This document shows, piece by piece, positions 8,390 through 16,827 of a DNA stretch of 51,282 nucleotides (positions are counted from its first letter, which is position 1; each line of letters begins with the position of its first letter). Where the stretch lies: contig VEMY01000033.1 of the NCBI GenBank assembly GCA_009711825.1, positions 1 through 51,282 of the forward strand, given 5' to 3'. A program made the translations under genes and the position numbers. The notes beneath the pieces were generated by a model. The model did not search any database. It was not told where the DNA came from and saw only the letters and a program-made list of their open reading frames with translations. The stretch comes from Bacillota bacterium. GTDB taxonomy: Bacteria > Bacillota > Proteinivoracia > UBA4975 > VEMY01.

Positions 8390-9253
8390 ATGAAAAAACT
8401 TGCTTTAATTATCGTTTTAGTAGTTGCCTTCAGCTTGGCTGGCTGCGCCCAGCCCGAAGAAGAACTGGTGATGGGCTTTGTCCCGATGCGTGATGCCGAG
8501 TCATTGATTGAAAGCGTCGAACCACTGGCGGAAATGCTCAGCGAAGAACTAGGCGTTAAGGTCCGGCCATTTACGGCAGTGAACTATGTGTCGGTTGTTG
8601 AGGGACTGGGTTCCGGGCAGGTGGACTTTGGTTTTATCCCGCCTTTCAGCTATCTGCTGGCCAACAGCGAAAGTGAGGCCCAGGTCATCCTCACCGCCCT
8701 GCGCAGCGACGGTCTCCCCTTTTATCGGTCGCAAATCCTTGCCCGGGCAGACAGCGATATCAGCATTGAAGATCTTTATGGCCTGCGGGTTGCCTTTGTC
8801 GATCCTGCATCCACTTCCGGCTATCTATATCCTGCAGCCCATCTAATTAATCTTGGTTATGATATCGACAAGGATTTCAACCTGGTTTATGCCGGTGGCC
8901 ATGATCGCGGCCTGCAGGCATTACTCAACGGCGATGTAGACGTGGCAGCTGTCTTCCTCGATGCCAGAGAGCGCTATAAAGCAGAGTTTCCCCAGGCCAT
9001 GGATGACACAGTGCAATTGGCTGTCACCGATCCGATTCCCAACATCTCCGTGACCGTGGCCGGGGGAATGGATGAAGAGATGGCCCAGCGACTGGCAACA
9101 GCGCTTTTGAACATTGCCGAAGACGAAGCCGGCGCCGAAATGCTTCGAGAATTGTTTGACATGTATGGATTTGTTCCGGCTACCGACAGCGATTACGACA
9201 TCGTCCGGCAAACAGCCCGGACCCTGGATGTTGACCTCAGGGAGGCAGAGTGA
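8390..9253 (+). CDS. phnD: Phosphonate/phosphite-type ABC transporter substrate-binding lipoprotein (PhnD-like)
   Basis: This 287-residue lipoprotein has a signal ending in the lipobox SLAGC (Cys19), followed by the PhnD-family fold: LVMGFVPMRDAESL, GSGQVDFGFIPPFSYLLA, VDPASTSGYLYPA and the hinge GDVDVAAVF. PhnD-like proteins bind phosphonates, phosphite or related oxyanions outside the cell. TTG 8384 is possible, but ATG 8390 has better spacing from AGAGG (8 nt). It heads a three-gene transcript with the ATPase and fused permease. No C-P lyase or phosphite dehydrogenase is in the window, so the exact ligand is open. Confidence 0.85.
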   Translation: MKKLALIIVLVVAFSLAGCAQPEEELVMGFVPMRDAESLIESVEPLAEMLSEELGVKVRPFTAVNYVSVVEGLGSGQVDFGFIPPFSYLLANSESEAQVILTALRSDGLPFYRSQILARADSDISIEDLYGLRVAFVDPASTSGYLYPAAHLINLGYDIDKDFNLVYAGGHDRGLQALLNGDVDVAAVFLDARERYKAEFPQAMDDTVQLAVTDPIPNISVTVAGGMDEEMAQRLATALLNIAEDEAGAEMLRELFDMYGFVPATDSDYDIVRQTARTLDVDLREAE

Positions 9254-9268
9254 CAGGAGGCGGTGCTA

Positions 9269-10045
9269 ATGATCCAGTTTGAGGCAGTAAACAAAACTTT
9301 CCCCGGCGGGGTCAAGGCCCTGTCCGGGGTCAATCTTACTATTGAGAAGGGCGATTTTGTCGCCGTGGTCGGACTAAGCGGCGCCGGTAAATCCACTTTG
9401 CTCCGGGCAGTGAACGGTCTGGTACGCCCAGAAAGTGGCAGGGTGCTGGTGGACGGCAGTGATGTGGCGGCCATGGCAGGCAAGGAACTGCGGAGATTGC
9501 GTCGGCGCATCGGCCTGATTTTCCAGGACTATAATTTGGTGGACCAGTCGCCGGTGCTCACCAATGTCCTGGCCGGCCGTCTCGGCTACAACTCTGGTTG
9601 GGGCTCGCTTGTGGGCAAGTTTCCCCCGCAAGATGTGGACTTGGCAAAGCGCTGCTTGGCGCAAGTTGAGCTTACCGATAAAACCTATGAGCGGGCAGGC
9701 AATTTGAGCGGCGGCCAGAAACAACGGGTGAGCATCGCCCGGGCCCTCGCCCAGGAGCCGGCAATCATCCTTGCCGACGAACCGGTGGCCAGCCTCGACC
9801 CCCCTACCGCACATGACATTATGCAATACTTTAAACGCATCAATCGTCAACAGGGAATTACCATCCTCATCAACCTGCATGACATCAACCTGGCCTGTCA
9901 GTATGCCCGCCGAATCATCGGCATGCGTCAGGGCCAGATTGTCCACGACGGTCCCAGCGACTCGGTGTGCAGCGAGACCTTCTCTGAAATTTACGGTCGC
10001 TCCCCGCACCCGGCAGAAATAGAGGCAGGCCATGCGGCGTCTTAA
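9269..10045 (+). CDS. phnC: Phosphonate-type ABC transporter ATP-binding protein (PhnC-like)
   Basis: This 258-residue ATPase shows Walker [11 protein letters not shown]-loop IFQDYNLV, signature [15 protein letters not shown] and Walker [15 protein letters not shown]. The [17 protein letters not shown] stretch after the Q-loop is typical of PhnC. GTG 9263 lies only 2 nt from GGAGG, so ATG 9269 (8 nt) is chosen. It overlaps the permease gene by 14 nt and follows phnD by 15 nt. Confidence 0.9.
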   Translation: MIQFEAVNKTFPGGVKALSGVNLTIEKGDFVAVVGLSGAGKSTLLRAVNGLVRPESGRVLVDGSDVAAMAGKELRRLRRRIGLIFQDYNLVDQSPVLTNVLAGRLGYNSGWGSLVGKFPPQDVDLAKRCLAQVELTDKTYERAGNLSGGQKQRVSIARALAQEPAIILADEPVASLDPPTAHDIMQYFKRINRQQGITILINLHDINLACQYARRIIGMRQGQIVHDGPSDSVCSETFSEIYGRSPHPAEIEAGHAAS

Positions 10046-11582
10046 GCCGGCGCTGGTCCTTGCCTTTTTGCTGTTCTGCGGCTATCAGGTGGGCTTTAAC
10101 CCCGTTCGCATCTGGCAAGGTTTGCCGCAAATGGGCGCATTACTGGAGCGAATGCTCAGTCCCGACTGGGGCTATGTCATGGAAGTCATGGACAGCCTGC
10201 TGGAAACCCTACAGATGGCGCTGGTGGGCTCGATTCTTGGCACCGTCTTCGCCCTGCCCCTGAGTCTGTTGGCCGCAGAAAACATTACGCCACATCCGGC
10301 CATCTACCGGGTTATCCGCAGTATCATGGCCGCTGTCCGGGCCCTGCCCCATGTGTTCTGGGCAGCATTCCTGGTTACCTTGTTCAGCATCGGCCCCGGC
10401 GCCGGCATCCTTGCCCTGGCAATCACCAGCTGCAATCTGGTCGCCAAACTATTGAGCGAGTATATTGAGGGGCTGGAAGCCCGTGAGCTGGAAGCCATCC
10501 ATGCCGTGGGCGCCGGCCGTGCCGCATTGATTGTCTACGCTGTCCTGCCCCGCATCGGCGGGCGTCTCTGGTCTTTGTTTTTCTTCAGCCTGGAAGTCAA
10601 CACCCGGGCTTCCACCGTCCTGGGCATGGTGGGCGCCGGTGGCATTGGTCAACTCTTGTGGCGGGATTTGAACTTTTTGCGCTACGACCGCTTGGCCACC
10701 CTGATACTCTTGCTCTTTGCCACAATCGCCTTGATTGACATCGCCGGCTGGCTCGCCCGCCGCCTGCAATTGGTGCAGCTCCCGGGGCTGAATTTCAAAA
10801 CCTACCGCAGCTTTCGTCTCTGGTCCGGCCTGAAATTGGCCAGCGGCCTGGTGGCGTTGACGATTGCACTGGTTTGGGGCCTGTCGCTTCTGGACATGGG
10901 CTGGGAGCGCCTTTTCCTGGGGCTCGAACAGGGTACCGTCATGGTCAGGCGCATGCTGCAACCAGACTGGACGTATTTTTACCGCCTGCGGCAAGGTCTT
11001 GCGGAAAGCTTCTACATCGCTGTCTTTGCCACCGGGATTGGTTCCTTAGCAGCAATACCAGCGGCACTTATGGGCGCCGGCAATCTCTGGCGGTTTCAGG
11101 CCTGGCCGCTGTTTAATAAACTCCTGGTGAACCTGATTCGCACCTTCCCCTCGCTGATTTTGGCGATTATGTTTTTCCGAGGCGTCGGTCCCGGGCCACT
11201 GGCAGGCGCCTTGGCCCTGACCATCTACACCAGCGGCGTCCTGGGCAAGCTCTATACCGATATTGTCGAAAGCATGGACAGCCGGGCGCTCCTGGCCCTG
11301 CGCGCCACCGGCGCCACATCAGTCCAGGTCCTACGCTTCGCTGTGCTGCCCCGGGTGCTGCCCGATTTCCTGGCCGCATCCCTCTATCGTCTGGAATCCA
11401 ACATTCGTACCGCCACCATCCTTGGTATCATTGGCGCCGGCGGCATCGGCACCTACCTAATGATGAACCTGGAAGCCCGCAATTGGGAACGGGTCGGCTT
11501 ACTCCTAGGAGGGATGATCGTTCTCGTCCTGGCCGTAGACGCCTTCAGCGGTATCATACGCAAACGGATATCCACACGCTAA
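10032..11582 (+). CDS. phnE: Fused duplicated phosphonate-type ABC permease (PhnE-PhnE)
   Basis: At 516 residues this is twice the usual PhnE length, and its two halves are homologous. Each has an EAA-type coupling loop (ELEAIHAVGAGRAALIVYAVLP and LLALRATGATSVQVLRFAVLP) and a GAGGIG segment (NTRASTVLGMVGAGGIGQLL and NIRTATILGIIGAGGIGTYL). One polypeptide can thus supply both permease halves of the importer, replacing a homodimer or a PhnE1/PhnE2 pair. ATG 10032 lies inside the phnC end and is followed by a basic N-terminus and a hydrophobic segment. Confidence 0.9.
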   Translation: MRRLKPALVLAFLLFCGYQVGFNPVRIWQGLPQMGALLERMLSPDWGYVMEVMDSLLETLQMALVGSILGTVFALPLSLLAAENITPHPAIYRVIRSIMAAVRALPHVFWAAFLVTLFSIGPGAGILALAITSCNLVAKLLSEYIEGLEARELEAIHAVGAGRAALIVYAVLPRIGGRLWSLFFFSLEVNTRASTVLGMVGAGGIGQLLWRDLNFLRYDRLATLILLLFATIALIDIAGWLARRLQLVQLPGLNFKTYRSFRLWSGLKLASGLVALTIALVWGLSLLDMGWERLFLGLEQGTVMVRRMLQPDWTYFYRLRQGLAESFYIAVFATGIGSLAAIPAALMGAGNLWRFQAWPLFNKLLVNLIRTFPSLILAIMFFRGVGPGPLAGALALTIYTSGVLGKLYTDIVESMDSRALLALRATGATSVQVLRFAVLPRVLPDFLAASLYRLESNIRTATILGIIGAGGIGTYLMMNLEARNWERVGLLLGGMIVLVLAVDAFSGIIRKRISTR

Positions 11583-11583
11583 C

Positions 11584-11609
11584 GGGACGCGCCACGCGTC
11601 CTGTTTTTT
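11584..11609 (+). terminator. intrinsic terminator after the phnE fusion
   Basis: GGACGCG (11585-11591), loop CCA and CGCGTCC (11595-11601) are followed by TGTTTTTT. The hairpin begins 3 nt after the permease stop codon. Confidence 0.85.
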
Positions 11610-11695
11610 AATGGGTACCACTGTTTCAGAGTGTGAAAAAAAGAATTTGCCAATTTGGCAGGATTATTCCTCCCCCGTGTCTAATTAGTTACCAA

Positions 11696-11711
11696 CCACA
11701 ATATATTGTGG
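11696..11711. promoter_or_regulatory. NrdR box 1
   Basis: The 16-bp palindrome CCACAATATATTGTGG matches the NrdR box form (acaCwATATaTwGtgt). It lies next to a -35-like TTTACA (11712-11717) and 32 bp, centre to centre, from box 2. This is the standard tandem layout by which the ATP-cone repressor NrdR binds ribonucleotide reductase promoters. Confidence 0.85.
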
Positions 11712-11741
11712 TTTACATAATCGGTAAACACAATTTATAGT
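11712..11741 (+). promoter_or_regulatory. nrdDG promoter
   Basis: TTTACA (11712-11717) is followed at 17-18 nt by TTATAG/TATAGT (11735-11741). The -10 lies inside NrdR box 2 and the -35 abuts box 1, so NrdR binding would block RNA polymerase. Confidence 0.6.
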
Positions 11742-11743
11742 GT
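11728..11743. promoter_or_regulatory. NrdR box 2
   Basis: ACACAATTTATAGTGT is the second 16-bp imperfect palindrome of the NrdR pair, overlapping the predicted -10 element 23 nt upstream of the nrdD start. Spacing to box 1 is about three helical turns. Confidence 0.85.
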
Positions 11744-11765
11744 TCTAGCGAGGGAGGTTATTCAG

Positions 11766-13886
11766 ATGTTTGTAAAAATTAAAAAGAGAGACGGGTCAAT
11801 TGTTGAATTTGAACAGCCGAAGATTACCCGGGCAATCCGGGCCGCCCTGACTGCCAACTATCCTGAGCGCAGTCGGGAAGAGCTGATTAAACTAGCAGAA
11901 GTGATCTCCGACCGGGTGTTGTATCGACTGGGTCAAATTAAGCTGGCCAACGGCTACCCAACGGTTGAAGAAGTCCAAGACACTGTCGAAGAAACTTTGA
12001 TGGAGGTCGGTGAACGCCAAACTGCCCGCCGGTACATTCGCTACCGACTTCAGCACGAGTACATGCGGGAATATAAGCAAACTTATGTGGACGCCCAGAA
12101 GCTGGTGACCGAATATGTCACCAAAGAGGATTGGAAGGTCACCGAGAACTCCAACATGGATTTCTCGCTCCAGGGACTGAACAATCACGTAATTTCTGAA
12201 GTCACCAAGGGTTTTTGGCTTAACCAGATTTACCCGCCGGAAATCAAAGAGTGCCATCAAAACGGCGATTTCCACATCCACGACATGGGCCTATTGGCGC
12301 CCTACTGCTGCGGTTGGTCCTTAGAAGACCTGCTGATCGACGGATTCCGGGGTGTGCACGGCAAAGTAGAGAGCTCGCCGCCCCGCCACTTCCGCACCGC
12401 CCTCGGTCAGCTGGTGAACTTCTTTTACACACTGCAGGGCGAGGCGGCCGGAGCCCAGGCAATCAGCTCCTTTGATACCTACCTTGCCCCCTTTGTGCGC
12501 CACGACAAGCTCTCCCAAACGGAAGTGCGCCAGGCAATTCAGGAATTTGTCTATAACCTAAACGTCCCCACCCGGGTCGGCTTCCAGACCCCGTTTGTCA
12601 ATCTGACCATGGACTTGGTCTGCCCTTCTACCCTCGCCGACCAGCCGGTGATCATCGGCGGCGAACCCAAGGACAATAAATACCAGGACTATCAGAAAGA
12701 AATGGACATGATCAACCTCGCCTTCTGCGATGTAATGATGCAGGGCGATGCCCGGGGACGAATATTTACCTTTCCCATCCCCACTTACAATGTCACCAAA
12801 GACTTTGACTGGGACAACCCGGTGGTCAACGCTGTCATGGAAATGACCGCCCGCTACGGCATCCCCTACTTCGCCAACTTCATCAACAGCGACATGTCTC
12901 CCGAGGACACCCGCAGCATGTGCTGCCGGCTGCGTCTGGACAACCGGGAATTGCGCAAGCGGGGCGGCGGCCTGTTTGGCGCCAACCCCCTGACCGGCTC
13001 GATTGGCGTTGTCACCGTCAATTTGGCCCGCCTCGGCTACCTCTCCCGCAACGAAGAGGAGTTCATCAACCGCTTGCACCGGTTGATGGATTTGGCCAAG
13101 TCTTCGCTGGTGATAAAACGCAAAGTCATCGAGAAGAACACCGAACTGGGTCTCTACCCCTACAGTCGCTTCTACCTGCGCACTGTCCATGAGCGTTTCG
13201 GCGAGTATTGGAAAAACCACTTCAACACCATCGGCATCAATGGCATGAATGAAGCAATTGCCAACCTGTTTGGCACCGGTGAAAGTATTGCCACACCCCG
13301 GGGTCAGGCCTTCGCAAACAAGGTTCTGGAATACATGCGGGCGGTGATGATTGAATACCAGGAGGAAACCGGCGATCTGTTTAACCTGGAGGCGACTCCG
13401 GCAGAAGGCACCGCTTACCGTCTGGCCCGCATCGACCGGCGCGCCTATCCCGAAATCCACACCGCCGGCGAAGACGAGCCCTATTACACCAACTCCAGCC
13501 AGTTGCCGGTCGGTCTCACCGAAGACGTATTTGATGCCCTGGATTTGCAAGATGATTTGCAGACCAAATATACCGGCGGCACTGTGTTCCACGCTTTCCT
13601 CAATGAGTCCATCGATGACTTGGAGACCTGCAAAAACCTAGTCAAATCAATTCTGGAAAACTACCACATTCCCTACCTGACCATCTCCCCCACCTTCTCC
13701 ATCTGTCCCGACCACGGCTTCATCAAGGGCGAGCAATTCAGTTGCCCCACCTGCGGCCGGGATACTGAAATCTGGACCCGGGTGGTTGGTTTCCACCGGC
13801 CGGTGCAGAACTGGAACCCGGGGAAGAAGGAAGAATACAAGGACCGGCTGGAATTTGAGTACAGCCAGAAGGCCGGTAATGAGTAA
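11766..13886 (+). CDS. nrdD: Anaerobic (class III) ribonucleoside-triphosphate reductase
   Basis: This 706-residue glycyl-radical enzyme converts ribonucleoside triphosphates to deoxy forms without oxygen. The N-terminal 90 residues are an ATP-cone (VKIKKRDGSIVEFE, RAIRAAL), the allosteric activity domain. The C-terminus has a metal site with Cys647 and His650 (CPDHGF), then Cys660 and Cys663 (CPTCG), and the glycyl-radical loop RVVGF with Gly675. The first metal-ligand pair is CxxH rather than CxxC. ATG 11766 follows GGGAGG by 8 nt. It overlaps nrdG by 8 nt and sits behind two NrdR boxes. Confidence 0.96.
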   Translation: MFVKIKKRDGSIVEFEQPKITRAIRAALTANYPERSREELIKLAEVISDRVLYRLGQIKLANGYPTVEEVQDTVEETLMEVGERQTARRYIRYRLQHEYMREYKQTYVDAQKLVTEYVTKEDWKVTENSNMDFSLQGLNNHVISEVTKGFWLNQIYPPEIKECHQNGDFHIHDMGLLAPYCCGWSLEDLLIDGFRGVHGKVESSPPRHFRTALGQLVNFFYTLQGEAAGAQAISSFDTYLAPFVRHDKLSQTEVRQAIQEFVYNLNVPTRVGFQTPFVNLTMDLVCPSTLADQPVIIGGEPKDNKYQDYQKEMDMINLAFCDVMMQGDARGRIFTFPIPTYNVTKDFDWDNPVVNAVMEMTARYGIPYFANFINSDMSPEDTRSMCCRLRLDNRELRKRGGGLFGANPLTGSIGVVTVNLARLGYLSRNEEEFINRLHRLMDLAKSSLVIKRKVIEKNTELGLYPYSRFYLRTVHERFGEYWKNHFNTIGINGMNEAIANLFGTGESIATPRGQAFANKVLEYMRAVMIEYQEETGDLFNLEATPAEGTAYRLARIDRRAYPEIHTAGEDEPYYTNSSQLPVGLTEDVFDALDLQDDLQTKYTGGTVFHAFLNESIDDLETCKNLVKSILENYHIPYLTISPTFSICPDHGFIKGEQFSCPTCGRDTEIWTRVVGFHRPVQNWNPGKKEEYKDRLEFEYSQKAGNE

Positions 13887-14574
13887 AGATTATTGCTTCC
13901 GGGGCGTGCAGAAGACCAGCGTCATCGATTTTCCCGGCAAGGTTGCCTGTGTGTTCTTCGTCGGCGGCTGCAATTTTCGCTGTCCTTTCTGCTACAACAT
14001 TTCGCTGGTGGAAAGGACATCACCGGAAATTCCCTGGGAAGAGATCTGGCAATTCCTGAACCGGCGCCGCACTGTCCTCCAGGGCGTTGTAATCAGCGGT
14101 GGCGAAGCGACTTTAGCCCCTTGGCTGGGTGATTTTCTGGCAAAGGTCAAAGGATCCGGGCTAGCAGTGAAACTTGACACCAACGGCTATAAGCCCGATG
14201 TACTGGCTGACCTGCTGGAGCGAAAACTGGTGGATTATGTGGCTATGGATATCAAAAACAGCCCCGGCAAATATGCCGAGACCGCAGGGCTGGAGCTAAT
14301 GGATATGGGTAAAATCACTGAGTCGGTGAAGCTGCTTAAAGATTCGGGAGTGGCCCATGAACACAGAACCACTGTTGCTGTCGAACTGCATACTGTTGCG
14401 GATATAGAGGAAATTGCCGCCTTCTGCCAGGGTGGTGAGCGCTTCTCCCTCCAGGCCGTGCAGCCGGAGCCCAACTTAAGTGGTAAAAAGTTTACCGCAC
14501 CAGCTCCTGCAACAATGCAGCAGATGGCCACAATACTACGCAAGACGTTTACCGAAGTTCACATCCGCCCATAA
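13879..14574 (+). CDS. nrdG: Anaerobic ribonucleotide reductase activating protein (radical SAM)
   Basis: This 231-residue radical SAM enzyme makes the glycyl radical on NrdD. Its 4Fe-4S motif is Cys31-x3-Cys35-x2-Cys38 (GGCNFRCPFCYN), followed by the GGE SAM-binding motif (VVISGGEAT). The frame is open from 13786, but that stretch lies within nrdD; ATG 13879 overlaps the nrdD end by 8 nt and gives the usual N-terminus (FRGVQKTSVIDFPGKVA). It is longer than E. coli NrdG and resembles the PflA-like NrdG of anaerobic Bacillota. Confidence 0.94.
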   Translation: MSKDYCFRGVQKTSVIDFPGKVACVFFVGGCNFRCPFCYNISLVERTSPEIPWEEIWQFLNRRRTVLQGVVISGGEATLAPWLGDFLAKVKGSGLAVKLDTNGYKPDVLADLLERKLVDYVAMDIKNSPGKYAETAGLELMDMGKITESVKLLKDSGVAHEHRTTVAVELHTVADIEEIAAFCQGGERFSLQAVQPEPNLSGKKFTAPAPATMQQMATILRKTFTEVHIRP

Positions 14575-14583
14575 TGTTCGAGA

Positions 14584-14616
14584 AAAAAGGAGCCCTAGCA
14601 GCAGCGGCTCCTTTTT
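14584..14616 (+). terminator. intrinsic terminator after nrdG
   Basis: AAAAAGGAGCC (14584-14594) pairs with GGCTCCTTTTT (14606-14616) around an 11-nt loop, 10 nt after the nrdG stop. Confidence 0.88.
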
Positions 14617-14719
14617 GGTTCAAAGATTTATTATGCTTTACAGAAATATCCAGTGTAACAGGCGGAGATTAACCAAAAAATATAGTGAAACGAATACAAT
14701 CCTGTGGAGGAGATAGTTA

Positions 14720-15490
14720 ATGTCCTTTCATAAAAAAATTGTCGTAATCACTGGTGCTGCTGGTGGAATCGGCAAAGAAACTGCCCGCCAGTTTGCTGAG
14801 GAAGGAGCGAGGCTCTGCCTGGTCGACTTAAAACAGGAGAGTATTGAGGAGATGGCAGAGGAGCTTCGCCTGAACAAGGACAATTATATCGCGGTTGCCG
14901 CAGATGTTTCCAGGGAAGAAAATGTAATTGATTATGTAAAACAAACTTTTATCAAATTCGGTACTATCGATGTCTTTGTTAATAATGCCGGTATTGAAGG
15001 AAAGGTTCAACCGATTACAGAAACCACCGATGACAACCTGTCCCTGGTTCTGAATGTAAATGTGAAGGGTGTTCTGTACGGAATGAAACATGTTCTGCCG
15101 GTAATGATGAAAAACATGCGGGGTAGTATAATCAATACCGCCTCAGTTGCCGGGTTTATTGGTTCACCGGGTATGGCCTCGTATGTTGCTTCCAAGCACG
15201 CTGTGCTAGGACTTACGAAAACAGCTGCTCTTGAAGCTGCCGAAGCCGGGGTCAGGGTCAACGCAGTTTGCCCATCCCCAGTAGACAACAGAATGATGCG
15301 CTCTATTGAAGAGGGCATTGCGCCTGGTAGCGGTGTAGAGATAAAAAAGCAATTTATCAATGCAATCCCTCTGCAACGCTATGCTTTGAATGAAGAGATT
15401 GCCCAGCTGATTCTATTCCTGGCTTCTGATAAATCAAAATTTATCACCGGCACTGCCTACCGAATTGATGGCGGAATGGCAGCGAAATAA
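14720..15490 (+). CDS. Short-chain dehydrogenase/reductase (SDR) family oxidoreductase
   Basis: This 256-residue classical SDR has the NAD(P)-binding TGAAGGIG motif near the N-terminus, an Asp at the end of beta-2 (LVDL; favours NAD), NNAG in the middle, and the catalytic Ser (NTASVAG), Tyr and Lys (YVASKHAVLG). The C-terminus FITGTAYRIDGGMA is typical of the FabG/3-hydroxyacyl or sugar dehydrogenase type. ATG 14720 follows GGAGGA. It is transcribed alone between two terminators, so context gives no substrate. Confidence 0.88.
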   Translation: MSFHKKIVVITGAAGGIGKETARQFAEEGARLCLVDLKQESIEEMAEELRLNKDNYIAVAADVSREENVIDYVKQTFIKFGTIDVFVNNAGIEGKVQPITETTDDNLSLVLNVNVKGVLYGMKHVLPVMMKNMRGSIINTASVAGFIGSPGMASYVASKHAVLGLTKTAALEAAEAGVRVNAVCPSPVDNRMMRSIEEGIAPGSGVEIKKQFINAIPLQRYALNEEIAQLILFLASDKSKFITGTAYRIDGGMAAK

Positions 15491-15520
15491 CATAACTCGA
15501 AGGACACCTTTTTCCAAAGT

Positions 15521-15556
15521 AAACGGAGCTGCGGTTCAAACCACAGCTCCGTTTTT
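15521..15556. terminator. terminator between the SDR gene and purD
   Basis: The hairpin AACGGAGCTGCGG...CCACAGCTCCGTTTTT (one bulge) lies between convergent genes. The T-run favours termination of the plus-strand SDR transcript, with an A-rich flank that could also serve the pur operon. Confidence 0.8.
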
Positions 15557-15590
15557 ATGTGGGCAAAATGGTTATCGTCCCCGAGACAAG

Positions 15591-16814
15591 TTAGAGGCCG
15601 ATGTCATTCCGATGGTGCATGCCGGGGAAACTGACCTGGGCAACGGCTTTGGACAGCTGTTTGCGGGCGGTTTCCACATCTGACGCGGCGGTGGTCAGGC
15701 TCAGCACCCGGCCGCCGTTGGTCACCAGCTTATCATCCTGCCAGGCGGTGCCCCCCTGATAGGCGGTGACTCCCGTTGGCAACTGGTCGAGACCAGCAAT
15801 CTCATCGCCTGTCCGCGGTTTGCCCGGATACCCTTCCGCCGCCAGAACCATGGTCAGGGCCACACCCTTGGACCAGGTCAGACAGCGAGGCAGTTCGCCC
15901 TTGGCGACTTTCAGCAATACCTTGAGCAGATCATCTTCCCACAGGGAAAGGATTGCTTGGGCTTCGGGGTCGCCAAAGCGGACGTTAAATTCCAGCACCT
16001 TGGGGCCCGCTTTGGTGAGCATCAGGCCGGCGTAGAGCACGCCGCTGAAGGGGCGGCCATCTGCATCCATGGCGGTGAGGGTGGGAGTGATGATTGTGTT
16101 GCAGATTTCGTGCTGCAATTCGTGGTCCACCAGTTCAAAACTGCTGACGGCGCCCATACCGCCGGTATTGGGGCCGGTGCCATTGTCTCCGACCCGTTTA
16201 TAATCGCGGCTGGGGGCAAGGAGCACATACTCGCGCCCCTGAGCCAGGACCATAAAGGAGAGTTCTTCCCCCTCTAAATATTCTTCAATCACTGCCGGAC
16301 CGGTGAGGGCTGAAGCGGCGGCCCTGGCTTCTTCCAGCGTTTGGGCCACAGTCACGCCTTTGCCTGCAGCAAGGCCGTCGGCCTTGATCACCACCGGCGC
16401 CTGCCAATTCTCCAGAGCCCGCAGGGCTTCCTCTTGGCCAGCCACCAGCTGATAGCGGGCGGTGGGAATGTTGTTGCTTACCATCAGTTCCTTGGCGAAG
16501 GCCTTGCTGCCCTCTAATTGGGCCGCCGCCTTTGAGGGACCGAAGCAGGGTATACCCACTTCCCGCAGACAATCGCTGACTCCGGCCAGAAGGGGCGCCT
16601 CAGGACCAATCACCGCCAGGTCTATCTCCATCCGCTGAGCATAGGTGGCCAGGGACGGACCGTCATTGGGATCAATATCTCGCACCTGTGTCACCCTGCC
16701 CTGAAGAGCGCCATTGCCGGGCAGCCAATACAGTTCGCAGGGCATCGGACTGGCGAGAATCTTTTCTGCCAAGGCATGCTCCCGGGCGCCTGCACCAATC
16801 ACTAGTATGCGCAT
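15591..16814 (-). CDS. purD: Phosphoribosylamine-glycine ligase
   Basis: This 407-residue ATP-grasp enzyme joins glycine to phosphoribosylamine (GAR synthesis, step 2 of purine synthesis). Motifs are the N-terminal VIGAGAREHAL, GPEAPLLAGV, the SKAFAKELM loop, KADGLAAGKGV in the ATP-grasp and EFNVRFGDPEAQ near the metal site. It is the last of eleven pur genes, 13 nt after purH, with a GGAGG site before ATG 16814. Length matches the family (about 420). Confidence 0.96.
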   Translation of the reverse strand: MRILVIGAGAREHALAEKILASPMPCELYWLPGNGALQGRVTQVRDIDPNDGPSLATYAQRMEIDLAVIGPEAPLLAGVSDCLREVGIPCFGPSKAAAQLEGSKAFAKELMVSNNIPTARYQLVAGQEEALRALENWQAPVVIKADGLAAGKGVTVAQTLEEARAAASALTGPAVIEEYLEGEELSFMVLAQGREYVLLAPSRDYKRVGDNGTGPNTGGMGAVSSFELVDHELQHEICNTIITPTLTAMDADGRPFSGVLYAGLMLTKAGPKVLEFNVRFGDPEAQAILSLWEDDLLKVLLKVAKGELPRCLTWSKGVALTMVLAAEGYPGKPRTGDEIAGLDQLPTGVTAYQGGTAWQDDKLVTNGGRVLSLTTAASDVETARKQLSKAVAQVSFPGMHHRNDIGL

Positions 16815-16827
16815 ATTGCTACCTCCT

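Noticed and set aside
12558-13592. 344-codon minus-strand open frame inside nrdD
   Set aside because: It lies wholly antisense to the conserved nrdD, has no recognisable domain and follows from the GC-rich codon usage.
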